Source: Anodontia alba (taxonomy: Eukaryota > Mollusca > Bivalvia > Lucinida > Lucinidae). Taken from it: DNA of 64,000 bases. Below are positions 1 to 10,330 of this stretch, in pieces. The notes beneath the pieces were generated by a model. The model searched no databases. It saw only the letters and a program-made list of their open reading frames with translations, and was not told the DNA's origin. Position numbers and translations under genes: made by a program. Numbering within the stretch: position 1 is the stretch's first letter; each line of letters opens with the position of its first letter. Location of the stretch: assembly GCA_964016985.1 (NCBI GenBank), contig OZ024830.1, positions 57,520,104-57,584,103 on the forward strand. The letters are read 5' to 3'.

Positions 1-575
1 TGACATTTTTAAGGCAAGGTCAAATTTGCTTCCCCCCATTTGTGTAGTCCATATACATTTATATGGGAAAAATGTTGAGAATTCATATTTTGGACATCTT
101 TTCTATTATCTAGTTGAATCGAAACTTTATGATGAGCATTAGGTGCTTACGAATCACAAAATAGCTAAATGAGCCAATAGAAAATCCAAGATGGCCACCA
201 CAGCCACCATCTTGAAAATCAATTTTCGACATCTCTTCTCAAACCTTGGATCGCTTTGAGCTGAAACTTGCTCTTTAGCAACAGGATGACTTCTGCATTG
301 AAACGAGCTAAAATAGTGTCAATCGAAAATCAAAGATGGCTGCAATGTTTCTGCTCCATTGAACAAGGTGAACAAAATGGTCACCAGAGCTAAAAATAGA
401 AAACTTTTAAATGACATCTCCATGGCCAGTGGCAAGATTTCAATATAATTTCACATTAATGTTCCTCTGATGCCCCTTTGCCAGAGCTAAAACATAGAAA
501 ATTTTCAAATGACATCTTGTCCTTGGCCAATGGCCTGATTTCAAAATATTCACACAGAAGTGTTCCACCAATGGC

Positions 576-758
576 CTTCAACCAAAATTACTAAAATAGC
601 ATCGCTTGGCTGAACAAAATGTTGACCAAAGCTAAAAACAGAAAAACCTTTAAAAGACATCTTTTTCACAGTAATTTCTCAGAAGTGTTCCTCTTATGGC
701 CCTTTAACTAAATTGCTAAAAACGTTCTGCTCAGCTGAACAAAATGGCTGCCAGAGCT

Positions 759-798
<40 letters not shown>

Positions 799-1685
799 CA
801 AAAAACCTTTAAACATCTCTACCTTGGCCAATGACCTTATTTCAAAATAATTACACAGAAATACTCCTTTTATCCCCCTTTACCAAAATTGCGAAAATGG
901 TTTTGCTCTGCTGAACAAAATAGTCACCAGAGCTAAAAATAGAAAACCTTTAAATGACATCTCCATGGCCAGTGGCAAAATTTCAATATAATTTCACATT
1001 AATGTTCCTCTTATGCCCCTTTGCCAAAATTGCTAAAATGGTTTTGCTCTGCTGAACAAAACGGTTGCCAGAGCTAAAAATAGAAAAAAAAAAAGCTTTA
1101 AAGGACAGGATAAGTAGATGAATCAAATGACTTCAACCAAAATTACTAAAATAGCATCGCTTGGCTGAACAAAATGTTGACCAAAGCTAAAAACAGAAAA
1201 ACCTTTAAAAGACATCTTTTTCACAGTAATTTCTCAGAAGTGTTCCTCTTATGGCCCTTTAACTAAATTGCTAAAAAAGTTCTGCTCAGCTGAACAAAAT
1301 GGCTGCCAGAGCTAAAAATTTAAAAAAACAAAAAAAAAAACAAAAAAAAAAATAAAAATAAAAACAACCAAAAAACCTTTAAACATCTCTACCTTGGCCA
1401 ATGACCTGATTTCAAAATAATTACATAGAAATACTCCTTTTATCCCCCTTTACCAAAATTGCGAAAATGGTTCTGCTCTGCTGAACAAAATAGTCACCAG
1501 AGCTAAAAATAGAAAACCTTTAAATGACATCTCCATGGCCAGTGTTAAAATTTCAATATAATTTCACATTAATGTTCCTCTTATGCCCCTTTGCCAAAAT
1601 TGCTAAAATGGTTTTGCTCTGCTGAACAAAACGGTTGCCAGAGCTAAAAATAGAAAAAAAAAAGCTTTAAAGGACACGATAAGTA
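576..1685. repeat. Tandem duplication, 2 x 555 bp, inside HINE-E copy 1
   Basis: The phrase cttcaaccaaaattac recurs at 576 and 1131, and the sequence stays in register up to about 1685. The copies differ mostly in A-tract length and scattered substitutions, so the duplication is recent compared with the core units it contains. Confidence 0.85.
767..796. repeat. Poly-A tract (30 A)
   Basis: An uninterrupted A run within a core unit. The matching position in the second 555 bp copy (about 1320-1370) is A-rich but interrupted by C and T. Confidence 0.95.
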
Positions 1686-1935
1686 GATGAATCAAATGAC
1701 TTCTGAAAAATATCTGAACTTTTTGTCACTTATGGCGTTTTGAAAATTTCAGCATTTTAACCTTGTAAGCAAGATATCCCAAAAACTGTTTAAGCCATTG
1801 CCTTGTCATAAGTTTCAATATTTGACAGTATTGGAAAAATGTTGCATGCCATCTGCATATCTGCAGTGGCAGTGAGCGAGTTGTGGCCCATGGTCCTCTT
1901 GCCTATAGGTTAATGTATTGTGCAGTTAAAATGAA

Positions 1936-2247
1936 GTTTTTAAAAATAAAACATATTTTAACGAACAATACTTAATCTATAGATAAGATAATCCCACCTC
2001 CCTATCCCTGCTTAGCTCTACCCTTTAGGGCTTTACATTCAAAGAAACTGGCAAGTGATCAAAAGAGCGGGAGGAATGATGTCACACTCAGAGGTGACTG
2101 CCAAAGGGGCATTCTGGATTAGGACTGTATGGGACAACTCTACAGATGTTTTTTTCTGTGGAAGGTTTGAACAGAATAGAATATACATTATCTATAGGTT
2201 AAGTATTGTTAAGCTTGTTAAAATATGTTTTATTTTTAAAAAACTAC
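1936..2247. mobile_element. MITE-like element with ~50 bp terminal inverted repeats
   Basis: Bases 1939-1988 (tttttaaaaataaaacatat...) are matched in reverse complement by about 2186-2240 (...atatgttttatttttaaaaa), enclosing ~200 bp of unrelated sequence. No target-site duplication is certain. The 70-codon open frame at 2055-2267 spans the inner part and the right arm and shows no coding signature. Confidence 0.5.
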
Positions 2248-2298
2248 ATATTTGGTCTATATGCTGAAATGACACTTCAAATGTGCTGAGGCAAGTGG

Positions 2299-2512
2299 AT
2301 ATTACATAGCTCAGATAAGAGGGGGTAGCCACATAATATTTTTCTTATTTCTCCACAAAAACATATGTTGTGGGTACTCATTAGAAGTGCCTTACTGAGA
2401 CACTTCAATTGAGTACCCACAACATATGTTTTCATGAAGAAATAAGAAAGATAAGGCGCTTTTTGTCATAACAGCACTTTTCAGATGACAAAAAGCGCCT
2501 TATCTGTTGCTA
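2299..2512. mobile_element. P3 foldback MITE, copy 1
   Basis: P3 family type description: the core is a ~105 bp near-palindrome (2341-2447) centred on gggtactcattagaagtgcc and its mirror, flanked by cttatttctcc / gagaaataag. The outer ends carry a GATAAG-type inverted motif (tcagataag / cttatctg). This copy has an extra perfect hairpin immediately 3' (2449-2505). Confidence 0.7.
2449..2505. repeat. Perfect 21 bp-stem hairpin
   Basis: agataaggcgctttttgtca(t) at 2449-2469 pairs exactly with 2485-2505 across a 15-base loop. It forms the right outer part of the P3 element. Confidence 0.9.
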
Positions 2513-2645
2513 AACAGTAATGGTACAGATGAGGCTTTCTTGTTGGTATTTTTTTTCCAGGCCTTCACTGTTGGCATCCAGTTAATCCTTTTGCTGTGGA
2601 ACTTGTTATGTGTCCACATTTGGTTTGGATGACAAGGAAAAAAAC

Positions 2646-2822
2646 ATATTGGTGAGATTTTTCTTATTTTTCCCAGAAAACAGTATATGACATTTCATGC
2701 AAATTGCTTCCATCCATTGGAGACAATCTGTATGAAACGTCAAAACCTCTTTTCAGGGATAAGTTAGAAAAATATCTCAATATGTCCTCTGCAGAAAATT
2801 TTTACCCAGAGTGCTAAGCATT
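2646..2822. mobile_element. P4 foldback MITE, copy 1
   Basis: P4 family type description: ~180-210 bp, outer ends of the form ttaa(c)ac/ttaccatgctgggtaaa...cagcagatgacaa, then cttatttttcc(ta/ca)gaaaa(t/c)agg, tgacatttcatgcaaat, a centre around tgtctcc/ggagaca, and the mirror image. Both arms contain or nearly contain ATGCAAAT. In this copy the arms are tttcatgcaaatt and ctgtatgaaacgtcaaa. Confidence 0.7.
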
Positions 2823-2946
2823 AAAATCAAAGGAACCAGTTTACCAACACAAATAGTTTTTACAACAGTCTAATTTTGGATTTTCACTTTTCTAAAGTAT
2901 CTAAGGTATCTAAGGCCCCAAAACCACAAAAACAGTCAAACTTTAA

Positions 2947-3152
2947 CCCTTGTAGTGCTGAATAAATTAAGATGTCATACCGATTTCTAATTTTCAGCCA
3001 ACCAGATTACTTGATCTAGATTGTTGATATAAATTCACATACTTAATGGCAAACAGTGTAGATCCAGATCAGTTGGCTTCTTCAGAAGCCTACTGATCTA
3101 GATCTACACTGTTTGCAAAGGTAGGGCATATCCTGGTTCAGCAGGACTAGGG
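2947..3152. mobile_element. M1 MITE (piggyBac-like, TTAA target), copy 1
   Basis: M1 family type description: ~195-210 bp, terminal inverted repeats CCCTTGTCCTGCTGAAY, flanked by TTAA on both sides (here 2943-2946 and 3153-3156). The internal palindrome is gtgtagatccagatcagttg around ttcttcagaag. TTAA targets plus CCCT ends are typical of piggyBac-superfamily non-autonomous elements (established); the assignment is inference because no transposase is present. Confidence 0.8.
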
Positions 3153-3183
3153 TTAAAAGTAACCTGGAGCAACGGGCCAGTTC

Positions 3184-3338
3184 CACAGATGACAGATATT
3201 TTTTCTTATTTTTCCTAGACATTGGGGTCTGACACATCATGAAAATTGTCTCTGAACTGTTGAATCCTATTTTTGGGGAAAAAGTAAGAAAAAATATTTC
3301 AAATTGTCATCCGCTGTAATTTTTACCCAGCATGAAAA
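3184..3338. mobile_element. P4 foldback MITE, copy 2 (left end short)
   Basis: Arms tttttcctagacattggggt and tatttttggggaaaaagtaa face each other around tcatgaaaattgtctctgaa; the right terminus tttttacccagcatgaaaaa is preserved. Confidence 0.6.
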
Positions 3339-3589
3339 ATGTTAATTTTAGTAAAAGTTTATAGTTTAACAAGAAGGTTCAGTGGATATTGGAGACATTT
3401 TGTGATATTGGAGTCAGATGTAGTTCTTTCATATACACTGCTAATAATTGAACAAGTACAATGCTAATGCATAGTACACCTAGTGTGAATGGAGATTAGC
3501 GTTGTCAATAATGAGCATGTAGTTAGGTGGTCCAGTGCAAATTTTAGGACAAGTCTTAGTCAAAATTTTGCACATTACCTTTACTCAAA
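3339..3589. other. No gene seen; unassigned repeat remnants
   Basis: AT-rich. The phrase ccagtgcaaattttagg at about 3534 recurs at 11179, in both places near copies of the U1 repeat, suggesting a larger dispersed composite. No open frame of note. Confidence 0.5.
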
Positions 3590-3756
3590 AAGTAATAGCC
3601 CACAGAAATTTAGAGATTTTTCAGTAGCAACATGCAAAATTTGTTTCATGGGCTAAAATCACAAAAATCATGGATATCATGATAGTCTTCAGTAATCAGT
3701 AATGCATATAAAAGCTTTGCAAAACAAAGCCATGACATTGCTTAGCAAAATGCCAT
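3590..3756 (-). repeat. U1 dispersed repeat, copy 1
   Basis: Reads, in reverse complement, as the same sequence found at 11568-11735: cattttgctaagcaatgtca, tgcattactgattac and atgatttt...ttagc(c/t)catgg occur in the same order. Family unknown; two inverted copies about 8 kb apart. Confidence 0.6.
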
Positions 3757-3819
3757 ACAGAAAAGAAACAACAGCACAAATGGGTGAACCCATGTGAATG
3801 AATGAGGCAAGTATTAGGC

Positions 3820-3960
3820 ATGATAGAAGGATACATGTATAACCCCAGATAAGAAGGGGTATCTACATCATCTTTTTTTCTCATTTCTCCATGAAAACAT
3901 ATTCCAGGGTTGATCTCAAGACTGTAGTAACTCAAACACATTTTTGAAACCCTTGTTTAG
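3820..3960. mobile_element. P3-like half element
   Basis: cagataagaaggggtatcta and ctcatttctccatgaaaaca match the left arm of P3, but the mirrored right arm is missing, so this is a truncated or recombined copy. Confidence 0.45.
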
Positions 3961-3980
3961 GGGCAACTTTGACCCCTTTA

Positions 3981-4045
3981 TAAACAATGCAAAGTTAGGT
4001 GCCATTGCTCATACGAGCAATGGCACCTAAATTTTCATTGTTTAC
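3981..4045. repeat. Palindrome with perfect 16 bp stem and 4-base loop
   Basis: ttaggtgccattgctc (3995-4010) pairs perfectly with 4015-4030; weaker pairing extends outward through taaacaatg / cattgttta. It does not match the other foldback families here. Confidence 0.85.
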
Positions 4046-4209
4046 AGAAAGGAATGTGGTAATCTTCATAATGCCTTCATGATGAGGAGATTAAGTTCAG
4101 GGAAAAAAACAACCATCTTACTTCAGTCTTGTGCTCAACCCTCGATATAATGTTATGGGTACTCTTTTCTAATAACTCAGGGAGGCCATTCTGGGGAGTC
4201 ATTTTCCCC

Positions 4210-4550
4210 TTCTGCTGGTTCAGCAGGTCTCCATAGCAGTCAGTAATACTTCTGACAGCAGATCCTGGGGTCACAAGGTAGAATTTCAGCTCAGCCACAT
4301 AACTTGTGGAGATTGATCAGAAAATCATTTCTACAGTCCTTCTCCCCTTCCACTGATTTCCAACTCAAACTAGGCTGATTCAAGAAGGTCAGTTGTCAAT
4401 TACTGGCATAAGTATGTGCACAAAGTACTGTTTAACTGCTTAGATGACTACTCATGCCCACTAAAAGTGAGTTGGTGGACTGACTGGCTAACCATACATG
4501 ATTTTAAGATTGTTGACTGGACTGTAAAAATTCAATCAAAGTTAAAAGTT
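4210..4550 (+). mobile_element. SINE-B, old diverged copy
   Basis: It keeps the SINE-B order: a B-box-like segment, ttgtggagattgatca, ctgattcaagaaggtcagttg, aagtatgtgcacaaagtact, and a tail with gttgactggactgtaaaaat. Heavily substituted, so older than the copies at 36500 and 40054. Ends are uncertain. Confidence 0.6.
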
Positions 4551-4555
4551 TAGAT

Positions 4556-4853
4556 ATCAGAGTGCAGTTCTTCAGATTTAGTCTTCCAGTTTTAGAGAAA
4601 AAAATTCTTGGATCTTTTATTTCACTTTGACAGGTATGAAGATGTTGGAAGATTTCTTCAGGTCCCACCTTCTTGGTAAGAGGGTTGAATTCAAGGTTTA
4701 GGTGTCAGCATGTTGTTGACACCTAATTCTGAGGAGTTGTCATTCAGTTTTTATCAAAGGAGTTTCATGGATTGTTTCACATTTTAGGAGTTTGGGTATC
4801 AGTAGGTATTTTCAGGTTCTGTTGTTTTGTTTGTCAGAGGGAGGGTTGTTTTT
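4556..4853. repeat. GT-rich degenerate minisatellite-like tract
   Basis: Irregular repeats of ttcttcaggt, gggttgaattcaaggttta, ttaggtgtcag. The same vocabulary fills 8014-9236 and 10151-10330, so HINE-E copy 2 appears to have inserted into this tract. Confidence 0.55.
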
Positions 4854-5603
4854 AGCTCACCTGAGCTATGCTCAGGATGAGTTATTGTGATCACTTTTCA
4901 TCCGTGCGTCCATCTGTCCATTATCATTTTCAAACCACTTCTCCTCTGAAGCCTCTGGGCCAATGTTGTTCTAATTTTATGTGGAGCTTCCTTAGGTTGG
5001 GGGAACAAAAGATTGCTAAAATGGTTGCGGTCCATTGACCAAGATGGCCACCATGCCCATATATGGTAAAAACCTTTAAAAACCATCTCCAGAACAGAGG
5101 ATGCCTTGGGGCTGAATCTTTGCACAAATCATCAGGAATGGGAGGTCTACCAAAATTGCAAAAATGATGGTTGTACATTGACGATTTACGGCAAGGTCAA
5201 GTTTGCTTCCCTATGCATTTGTACGGGCACCATACATTAGTATGGAAAAAATGTTGAGAATTACAAATGACTTCTCTTCTGAAGCCTCTGGGCCAATGTT
5301 ACTCAAATTTCATGTGGAGCTTCCTTAGATTTGGGGAACAAAAGATTGCTAAAATGGTTGCAGTCCATTCACCAAGATAGCTGCCATGCCCATATATGGT
5401 AAAAACCTTCTTCAGAACCAAATAAGGCCTAGGGCTTTATCTTTGCATAAATCCTAGGGGACAGGAGATCTACCAAAATTGCTAAAATGATTTTCCTACA
5501 TTGACGTTTGACCTTTTTAAGGCAAGGTCAAATTTGCTTCCCCATGCTTTTGTATGGGCCCTATACATTACATGGGAAAAATGTTGAGAATTCATATTTT
5601 GGA

Positions 5604-5895
5604 GGGGGTGGTCGGGAGTGGCAATGGTGTCGTGTATCTTACGTCACCGGGGCGTCCAACTGAAATTGGCTTACAGTTGGGCAAGGCCTGCTATCCTTGT
5701 AGCAGGTAAGGGTAGAGGGGGAATGTTTTTATTTCTTCTGTTTCTTCACTTTCATTCCTGTTCCTATTTCTTCCCTAATCGTCTCTTTCATCTCCTCTAC
5801 TATCTCTTCTATCTCTTTTCTCCCTTTCTCTGAGAGACGACACAAAATGACCCACAAGGGTTGACGTGTCGTTAAACCCCAACACAATCAATCAA
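5604..5895 (+). mobile_element. SINE-A copy 1, full length
   Basis: SINE-A type description: ~290 bp; 5' part with an A-box-like motif (TGGTGCAAAGG in the 61.7 kb copy), a small inverted repeat cctgctatccttgtagcagg, a pyrimidine-rich middle, and a 3' tail gttgacgtgtcgttaaaccc plus (atca)n. This copy is flanked by a perfect 12 bp duplication tcatattttgga (5592-5603 and 5896-5907). The uninterrupted paralogous site is at 83-94. No convincing B box is seen, so a short LINE-tail derivative is possible. Confidence 0.8.
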
Positions 5896-6634
5896 TCATA
5901 TTTTGGACATATCTATAATCCAGTTGAATGGAAACTTAATGATGAGCATTAGGGTGCTTATGAGACACAAAATAGCCAAATGAGTGGATAGAAAATCCAA
6001 GATGGCCACCAGAGTCACCATCTTGAAAACCAATTTCTGACATCTCTTCTCAGACCATAGATCGCTTTGAGCCGAAACTTGCTCTTTAGCAAAACAGGAT
6101 GACTTCTGGGTCGAAACAAGCTAAAATTATGTCAATTGAAAATCGGAGATGGTTGCAGTGGTTCTGCTTCATTGAACAAGATGGCCACCAGAGCTAAAAA
6201 ATAAACTTCAAACGACATCTCGTCCTTGGCCAATGGCCTGATTTCAAAATATTTGCACAGAAGTGTTCCACCAAATTGGCCCTCAACCAAAAATACTAAA
6301 ATGGCTCCACTTAGCCGAACAAAATGTTGGCCAGAGCTAAAAATAGCAAAACCTTTAAAAGAAATCTCCTCTGACTTCAAAGTAATTTCACAGAAGCGTT
6401 CCTCTTATAGCCCTTTACCAAAATTACTAAGAAAGTATTGCTTGGCTGAAGAAAATGGCAGCCAGAGCTAAAAATAGAATGAAACATCTCCTTGGCCAGT
6501 GGCCTGATTTCAAAATGATTTCACAGATATGTTTCTCTTATTCCCCTTTAACAAAATTGCCCAAATGGTTGTGCTCTGCTGAACAAAATGGTCACCAGAG
6601 CGAAAAATAGAAAAAACTTTAAAAGACCCTAGGT

Positions 6635-7478
6635 TTCATCAAAAGAAACATCCGCACCAAAGACCCGCCTATCAGAGAGTTAGCATATAAAACCCTAGTG
6701 TGACCTGTCTTTGAATACTCTTCTCCCATCTGGAGCCCTCACACCCAAACACTAACTCACAAAGTTAAAATGTTTCAAAAGTGGATTGCTCGTTGGACAC
6801 TTAGTCGCTATTCAACCTATGACAGTATTACTAGCATCTCGGAGAGCTTGGATGGAGGTCTCTTGAGGACAGGCGTACAGATGCACAGTTATATCTATTT
6901 TACAAAATATTGCATGGGCTTGAGACTTATCTTTATAGCGGTTTCATTACAGAACCATGTTAGTTTACCATTTTGACACAAATGACCCTCATGGGTTGAT
7001 GCGTCGTTAAACCTGAACTCAACAGCTTGTAGCAGTACCAATGCCACCATATGTTGTGCACCCCTGAGTTTTTACACGACATTCAAAGTCACACCCACTG
7101 GCATTTATACAAATCCACACATCTGCCAACTATTACAAGTACTCATTTTTCCCCCCTCACCATTGTTCAATGGAATAGGCTGCCTCCGAACATGGCATTG
7201 CTGCCAGACCTTGAATCCTTCAGACTGGCAATCAGAAGTCTGACCTACTCCATGCCTTAGACCCGAAGCATTGTTTTTAACCATTTATCTTTGCACTTTG
7301 TCTTGATTAGAGTTTTTAACATTTTAACCTATCATCTTTATTTCAACCTCACTATATTTCACCTCTTTGTCTTATTTTTAACTTTCACTGCACTGACGCA
7401 CGGTCTGAAGCACACCAGACGCCTGCACATAATCCCCGCAAGGGGTGATGCAATATCAATAGATAGATAGGTAGATAG
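6635..7478 (+). pseudogene. Non-LTR retrotransposon (CR1/jockey-like) RT C-terminus and 3' tail, decayed
   Basis: In the frame of 6677, codons read ELAYKTLV, a stop, then PVFEYSSPIW (to about 6733). This resembles the conserved segment near the end of CR1/jockey-type reverse transcriptases, where the protein runs ...AYKTLVRP.LEY.SP.W. The frame continues to about 6920, is interrupted by an insertion (6923-7029), and resumes around 7051 with a typical C-terminal end that includes VQWNRLP (stop at 7258-7260). The 3' UTR ends ccccgcaaggggtgatgcaa followed by (atag)n. It carries internal stops and is not functional. It lies within HINE-E copy 2. Confidence 0.75.
6923..7029 (+). mobile_element. 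Short 3' SINE/LINE-tail insertion inside the LINE
   Basis: About 100 bp ending ...gggttgatgcgtcgttaaac, related to the SINE-A tail, flanked by gcttg (6918-6922 and 7025-7029). The inverted paralogue at about 10130 reads straight through (tgcatgggcttgtagcagt in reverse complement), which shows the empty site. Confidence 0.7.
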
Positions 7479-7605
7479 ATGACATCTCAGTGGCCAGTGG
7501 CAAGATTTCAAAATAATTTCACATCAATGTTCCTCTTATGCCCATTTGCCAAAATTGCTAAAATGGTTCTGCTCTGCTGAAGAAAATGGTTGCCAGAGCT
7601 AAAAG

Positions 7606-7608
7606 TAG

Positions 7609-7648
<40 letters not shown>
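7606..7648. repeat. Poly-A tract (~43 A)
   Basis: A long pure A run. The corresponding place in the inverted copy (about 9640-9672) is a much shorter, interrupted T tract. Confidence 0.9.
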
Positions 7649-7650
<2 letters not shown>

Positions 7651-8206
7651 TGAAAGGACAGGATAAGTAGATGAACCAAAATAGGGCCCTATAGTTTATA
7701 CTGGAAAAATGTTGAGAATTTGTATTTTGGACATCTCCTCTATAATCAAAAACAACAAAACTTTTAAAGGACAGGATAAGTAGGTGAACCAAATGACTTC
7801 TGAAAAATATCTGAACTTTTTTTTTTTTACTTATGGCGCTTTGAAAACTTCAGCATTTTAACCTTGTAAGCAAGATATCTCAAAAACTGTTTAAGCCATT
7901 GCCTTGTCATAAGTTTCAATATATGATAGTCCTGAAAAAATGTTGCATGCCATCTGCATATCTGCAGTGGCGGTTTCACTCAGGTGAGCGAGTTGTGGCC
8001 CGTGTGCCTCTTGTATTATTTAGGGTGCTGTCTCCATTTTTATTTTTGGTTAACAATATCAGGAGTTCAGGTATCAGAATTTGTCAAGGTTTTGTTGTCA
8101 GAGGTTTTCAAACTGTCAGTCTGTTTGTCAAAGATGTTGAAGTGTTTCTTCAGGTCCCATGTACTTTGTGTGTCAGAGGGTTTTATGGTCTAGGTATTGG
8201 AAGGTT

Positions 8207-9236
8207 TCTTTATGTACAGTCTGTTTGTTGGAGGTTTAGGTATCAAAGGTTTCTTCAGATCCTTTATGTTGTTGTTGTTGTTTTGTGGGTTTACAGTTTG
8301 TCAGATGGTTTCTTCAGGTTCTCTGTGTTTGTCAAAGTTTTGGGTGTCAGAACATTGCTTTGTGTTCTTTGGTTTGGTGTGTCAGAGGTTTCAAGGTTTA
8401 AATGTCGGAGGGTTTCTTCCGGTTTGTTTTTTCAGTTTGAGAGGTTTGGGTATCAAATGATTTTAAGGTTTAGCTGACAGAGGGTTGTTTTTCAGGGCAA
8501 GTATTTCAGGTTGTCAGAGGTTTAGATGTCAGTTTCTTCAGGTCCAGTCATTGTCAGAGAGGTAAAGTAGAGTCTTTGTAGCTGATTTCAGTTTATTTCA
8601 TAGGTTGGTAAGTAAGTGTTGTTGGGTATGTAGTGTTTCATAAGTAGGTTTAGGCATCAAAAGATTTCTTGAGGTCCAGTTTTTCAGTAGTATCATGGAT
8701 ATTGTATCTCAATTTGTCAGGTTTTATGGTGTTGCAGTGTTCCATCAGGTATTTCTTCATGTACAGTCTGTTTGTTGGAGGTTTTGGTATCAAAGGTTTC
8801 TTCAGATCCTTTTTTTGTTGTTGTTATTTTGTGGGTTTACAGTTTTATCAGGTGGTTTCTTCAGGTTCTCTATGTTTGTCAAAGTTTTGGGTGTTAGAAC
8901 ATTGCTTCGGGTTCTTTGGTTTGGTGTGTCAGAGGTTTCAAGGTTTAAATGTTGGAGGGTTTCTTCGGGTTTGGTTTTTCAGTTTGAGAGGTTTGGATAT
9001 CAAATGATTTTAAGGTTTAGCTGACAGAGGGTTGTTTTTCAGGGCAAATATTTCAGGTTGTCAGGGGTTTAGATGTCAGTTTCTTCAGGTCCAGTCTTTG
9101 TCAGAGAGGTAAAGTAGAGTCTTTGTGGCTTATTTCATTTTAATTTCATAGGTTGGTAAGTAAGTGTTGTTGGGTATGTAGTGTTTCATAAGTAGGTTTA
9201 GGCATCAAAAGGTTTCTTGTGGTCCAGTTTTTCAGA
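8207..9236. repeat. Tandem duplication, 2 x ~548 bp, GT-rich spacer
   Basis: tacagtctgtttgttggagg occurs at 8215 and 8762, and the block ending gtccagtttttcag recurs at about 8686 and 9235. Within each copy ttcttcaggt, gtcagaggttt and tttaggtatcaaaggtttct repeat irregularly. Open frames here (8197-8460, 8669-9007) simply reflect the low-complexity GT sequence. Confidence 0.85.
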
Positions 9237-9277
9237 AACTCCCTTGATAAAAAATGGAGACAGCACCCTAAATAATA

Positions 9278-9764
9278 CAAGAGGCACATGGGCCACAACT
9301 TGCTCACCTGAGTGAAACCGCCACTGCAGATATGCAGATGGCATGCAACATTTTTTCAGGACTGTCAAATATTGAAACTTATGACAAGGCAATGGCTTAA
9401 ACAGTTTTTGAGATATCTTGCTTACAAGGTTAAAATGCTGAAATTTTCAAAGTGCCATAAGTTAAAAAAAAAGTTCAAATATTTTTCAGAAGTCATTTGG
9501 TTCACCTACTTATCCTGTCCTTTAAAAGTTTTATTGTTTTTGATTATAGAGGAGATGTCCAAAATACAAATTCTCAACATTTTTCCCATATAAAGGTATA
9601 GGGCCCTATTTTGGTTCATCTACTTATCCTGTCCTTTCAAGTTGTTTTGTTTTTTTGTTGTTTTTTTTTTTCTACTTTTAGCTCAGGCAACCATTTTCTT
9701 CAGCAGTGTAGAACCATTTTAGCAATTTTGGCAAATGGGCATAAGAGGAACATAAGTGCTTCAG
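9278..9764 (-). mobile_element. HINE-E, inverted 3' fragment
   Basis: Right arm of the inverted duplication: begins caagaggcac (reverse of the gtgcctcttg terminus), then gctcacctgag and ctgcagatatgcagatggca, and continues into core sequence up to the LINE junction. Confidence 0.8.
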
Positions 9765-10150
9765 ACCATGCGTCAGTGCCGTGAAAGTTAAAAATAAGAC
9801 AAAGATTTGAAATATAGTGAGATTGAAATAAAGATGATAGGTTAAAATGTTAAAAAGTCTGATCAAGACAAAGTGCAAAGATAAATGGTTAAAAACAATG
9901 CTTCCATTGTAAGGCAAGGAGTAGGTCAGACTGCTGATTGCCAGTCTGAAGGATTCAAGGTCTGGCAGCAATGCCATGTTTGGAGGCAGCCTGTTCCATT
10001 GAACAATGGTGAGGGGGTAAAAATGAGTACTTGTAATAGTTGGCAGATGTGTGGATTTGTATAAATGCCAGTGGGTGTGACTTTGAATGTCATGTAAAAA
10101 CTTGGGGGTGCACAACATATGGTGGCATTGGTACTGCTACAAGCCCATGC
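9765..10150 (-). pseudogene. LINE RT C-terminal remnant, inverted copy
   Basis: The minus-strand frame ending its coding homology near 9900 matches the 7051-7260 peptide almost residue for residue (VQWNRLPPNMALLPDLE shared). The stop ending the left copy (SYSMP-stop) is here read through as SLPYNGS, so the frame runs on into 3' UTR. Its upstream end is the duplication breakpoint. Confidence 0.75.
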
Positions 10151-10330
10151 AATATATATTGTATCTCAGGATGTCAAGTTTTAAGGTGGTGGGGTGTTCC
10201 ATCAGGTCCTGTTCCTTTGGTCTATCAGATGTTCAGGTATCAACAAGTTTAAAAGTTTGAAAATTGGAGAATTTCGTGAGGTAAAGTTTTTGTTATCCTT
10301 CAGCCTTTGACTGAATTCAAACCTTGGGAC
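10151..10330. repeat. GT-rich degenerate tract
   Basis: Same vocabulary as 4556-4853 (ggtatcaacaagtttaaaag, gttccatcaggtcctgttcc). Confidence 0.45.

Larger units (their letters stand above)
1..1901 (+). mobile_element. HINE-E copy 1, 3' part (pearl/Helentron-like non-autonomous element)
   Basis: The 5' end lies outside the window. The body is degenerate ~140 bp core units with recurring phrases such as 'gaacaaaatggctgccagag' and 'ccttggccaatgacctgatt'. The 3' end at about 1862-1901 (ctgcagtggc...gtgagcgag...ggccca...cctcttg) matches the ends near 8013 and 29602. The first ~100 bases match the stretch at 5510-5610 of copy 2. HINEs are known for internal tandem cores and conserved termini; assignment to that class is inference. 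Confidence 0.7.
4854..8013 (+). mobile_element. HINE-E copy 2, complete but interrupted
   Basis: The 5' terminus is (ttttt)AGCTCACCTGAGC followed by a hairpin partner ctcaggatgag and a degenerate (cc)gt-rich stretch. The 3' terminus is CAGGTGAGCGAG...CCTCTTG at 8013. CACCTGAG near the start and CTCAGGTG near the end form subterminal inverted repeats. Core units (ctctgaagcctctgggccaa; atggctgccagagctaaaaa) repeat between. Interrupted by SINE-A at 5604-5895 and by a LINE at 6635-7478. Confidence 0.75.
6909..10150. repeat. Large inverted duplication: arms 6909-8046 and 9237-10150
   Basis: The right arm is the reverse complement of the left over LINE 3' end, HINE-E core and HINE-E terminus, ending at atggagacagcaccctaaat / its mirror. 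The right arm lacks the ~107 bp insertion at 6923 and ~140 bp around the LINE tail. The spacer is GT-rich. Confidence 0.85.

Noticed and set aside
4898..5178. Two overlapping minus-strand frames of 75 and 82 codons
   Set aside because: They fall in HINE-E core units and match other core units rather than any protein.
7899..9024. Overlapping open frames of 87-192 codons
   Set aside because: GT-rich low-complexity DNA gives Val/Phe/Leu/Cys-rich frames in several registers at once, duplicated with the 548 bp repeat.
9678..10118. 146-codon minus-strand frame as an intact gene
   Set aside because: It is the LINE 3' end: the coding part ends where the paralogue has its stop, and the remainder is 3' UTR read through.
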